NCBI GenBank assembly: GCA_009776955.1
Contig: WRMW01000016.1
Location: 1-43,710 of the forward strand
DNA length: 43,710 nt
Direction: 5' to 3'
Source of the DNA: Clostridiales bacterium
Lineage (GTDB): Bacteria; Bacillota; Clostridia; Peptostreptococcales; Anaerovoracaceae
Numbering within the stretch: position 1 is the stretch's first letter; the number at the start of each line of letters is the position of its first letter. Under the pieces are notes generated by a model that was given only the letters and a program-made list of their open reading frames with translations, searched no databases and had not been told where the DNA came from. Positions 42,489 to 43,710 of this stretch are shown in pieces. The position numbers were made by a program, and so were the translations under genes.

Positions 42489-42790
42489 AGATTGTAGCCC
42501 TGTTTAACATCAGAGAATACGTCCTTCTTTGTGCGGACGCGTCCTTTTTTCAAATCCGCGTAGCCCTTTTCGAGTTCTGCATCGAGTGTTGCCACATCAA
42601 GTGCGCCTATGGCAACGGGTGCGGCAGGTGACAGCTTCACTTCAAATGGAATTCCACGCTGCATAACAATTTGCTTCAAAAAGATATTGATGGCATTTGA
42701 CAGCGGTACCCCAAGCTCGCCGAGTATGCTTTCTGCTTCTTGCTTCAGCGAGGGCTCGACCCGGGCAAATATACTGGATGTCTTTTGCAT
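42485..42790 (-). CDS. RelB/DinJ-family antitoxin
   Basis: A 101-aa antitoxin. The N-terminal ribbon-helix-helix segment (IFARVEPSLKQEAESILGEL followed by GVPLSNAINIFLKQIVMQRGIPF) is the standard RelB/DinJ pattern that binds the operon's operator. The C-terminal part is variable and would wrap the toxin. ATG 42790 has a strong AGGAGG site 8 nt upstream; the longer frame to 42874 runs through the promoter and was rejected. It precedes and overlaps the toxin gene, the usual order. Confidence 0.92.
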   Translation of the reverse strand: MQKTSSIFARVEPSLKQEAESILGELGVPLSNAINIFLKQIVMQRGIPFEVKLSPAAPVAIGALDVATLDAELEKGYADLKKGRVRTKKDVFSDVKQGYNL

Positions 42791-42810
42791 TATACTTTCC
42801 TCCTGCGAAC

Positions 42811-42839
42811 AGTATAAGCCAATGTATATACAATAGCAA
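42811..42839 (-). promoter_or_regulatory. Promoter of the RelBE-type pair
   Basis: Minus-strand TTGCTA at 42839-42834, a 17-bp spacer, and TATACT at 42816-42811 (5 of 6). GTATATAC in the spacer is a short palindrome that may be the antitoxin's operator. Confidence 0.6.
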
Positions 42840-42841
42840 GC

Positions 42842-42867
42842 AAAACGGGGCAGCCGAAGGCCGCCCC
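42842..42867 (-). terminator. Intrinsic terminator after the surface-protein gene
   Basis: Minus-strand GGGGCGGCC-TTC-GGCTGCCCC forms a 9-bp GC-rich stem (42867-42847), which can also be drawn with a C(UUCG)G loop. It is followed by GTTTTG. It lies 13 bp after the stop of the partial surface-protein gene and separates it from the toxin-antitoxin promoter. Confidence 0.75.
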
Positions 42868-42880
42868 TATCCAATCCATC

Positions 42881-43710
42881 CTACACCTCCGCTTCGTACG
42901 CCACCGCCCCTGTCATCACGTCAATACTTAACCGTACGGCGGTGGATGTCCTTGTGCCGCGCACGTTCCCTTGCAGCTGCGCGTAGATGAAGAACTTCCC
43001 GTCATCGAGTTTCAGGTACGGGCGCAGGTCGAGCCTGTTCGTCGCCTGCACGAAGAACATCCCGTTGGTCGATACGTTTATGCGTGACTTTGTGGTGTAG
43101 CCCATAATGCGGAACTCGTCCGGCACGTTGCGGTTGACGGTGAGGACGCCCGTGTTCACGTTGTAGACGAACAGGCCGTTCGGTCCGCCGAGCAGACTTG
43201 TGACGTCCGTTTCGTCGTCTGGCCCACCAAAGGTGATGTCCCTGGGGGCGGCAAGGCCGTCACGGAACCTTGCGTTGGCTCCGCTGCCTGTCAGGGGGCT
43301 GCTCATAAGCGAGTAGGGCTGCGTTAGGGTGGCGGCCTCCCGTAGGTAGATGAAGGCGCTTGCCCAGTCCTCGCGTATCGGCATGGCGGTGCGCGTCACG
43401 CGTGTCCATCCGCCGTTGGGCATGCTTGCTGTGATGCCGTCGAGCAATGTCTTCGTCCCCAATGTCCCGTCGATAATGCCGGACTGTATCTGCCCCTGCA
43501 AGGTGTTCGCGCCCTCGCCGGTCGTCGGGAGCGTACCGTCCAGCTTGACGATAAGGTACTCCTGCGAAGTCCTTGCGGTGAAGGTCATCGTGTTGGCGTT
43601 GACCTTGGGGTATGCCGTGCGGTTTCGCACCTTGGGTATCCTGAACTGCCCCGATGCCGCCCCCGCCCCGATAGTGCTGTCGATGGCAGCCCTGCGTATC
43701 CTGAACTGGG
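42881..43710 (-). CDS. C-terminal part of a large secreted surface protein (5'-truncated by the window edge)
   Basis: The frame is open from the right edge to TAG at 42881, giving at least 276 residues. It begins QFRIRRAAIDSTIGAGAASG and GQFRIPKVRNRTAYPKVNA, a repeated QFRI(R/P) element about 24 residues apart, as in linkers of repeat-built surface proteins. The rest is beta-rich with FIYLREAATL and FIYAQLQGNVRGTRTST. It ends VMTGAVAYEAEV with no LPXTG, SLH or membrane anchor. In style it resembles the end of the protein at 5234-10861, but no shared domain was identified. Function is unknown. Confidence 0.7.
   Translation of the reverse strand, partial: QFRIRRAAIDSTIGAGAASGQFRIPKVRNRTAYPKVNANTMTFTARTSQEYLIVKLDGTLPTTGEGANTLQGQIQSGIIDGTLGTKTLLDGITASMPNGGWTRVTRTAMPIREDWASAFIYLREAATLTQPYSLMSSPLTGSGANARFRDGLAAPRDITFGGPDDETDVTSLLGGPNGLFVYNVNTGVLTVNRNVPDEFRIMGYTTKSRINVSTNGMFFVQATNRLDLRPYLKLDDGKFFIYAQLQGNVRGTRTSTAVRLSIDVMTGAVAYEAEV

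Overview
The window looks like a chromosomal segment of a high-GC, anaerobic Gram-positive bacterium. A clostridial Bacillota member is the best guess and an actinobacterial Coriobacteriia-type organism the main alternative. The pointers are a tryptophan T-box, a TPP riboswitch on a ThiT-type ECF transporter, a fabK-fabD-fabG-fabF-fabZ operon with the flavin-dependent enoyl-ACP reductase FabK, hydrogenase-maturation genes hypC and hypD, and large secreted Gly/Thr-rich surface proteins. Several genes have an extended -10 box 6-12 nt before the ATG and no Shine-Dalgarno sequence, so leaderless mRNAs seem common.

Layout. 1-1661 (-): OmpR-type response regulator followed by a sensor kinase that runs off the left edge through a poly-G/C tract. 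1743-4216 (-): flavodoxin-like reductase, type II NADP-isocitrate dehydrogenase, acyl-CoA thioesterase. 4217-5233: AT-richer accessory patch with a large inverted repeat, a PIN-domain/antitoxin chimera and a G10 tract. 5234-10861 (+): 1875-aa secreted beta-helix surface protein. 10869-17153 (-): one transcription unit read from a promoter and Trp-specific T-box through an SLC13-like transporter into trpD-trpC-trpF-trpB-trpA; trpE and trpG are absent. 17315-17983 (+): Abi/HEPN defence-type gene. 18006-18762 (+): TPP riboswitch and thiT. 18803-23533 (+): fatty-acid operon. 23588-31901 (-): hypC, hypD, azlC, azlD, ABC-F protein, MFS transporter, ahcY, gltX, closely packed. 32010-40494 (+): DUF1016/YhcG-type nuclease, uvrB, an SGNH/DHHW-like lipoprotein, an AAA/DUF4143 ATPase and uvrA. 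40541-43710 (-): orphan solute-binding lipoprotein, RelE/RelB-type toxin-antitoxin pair, and the 3' end of another surface protein.

Three themes stand out. First, the tryptophan operon appears built to import a carboxylate (tryptophan or, more speculatively, anthranilate) and finish tryptophan synthesis from it under T-box control. Second, several conserved enzymes (Icd, TrpC, FabD, GltX, perhaps the kinase) carry in-frame low-complexity inserts at surface-loop positions, and a palindromic repeat with termini resembling GTCATTGCGAG/GAAGCAATCCAG occurs three times, once inside the surface-protein reading frame. Third, defence or toxin-type genes (PIN chimera, Abi/HEPN, YhcG, AAA/DUF4143, RelBE) sit between housekeeping units; YhcG even overlaps the start of uvrB.
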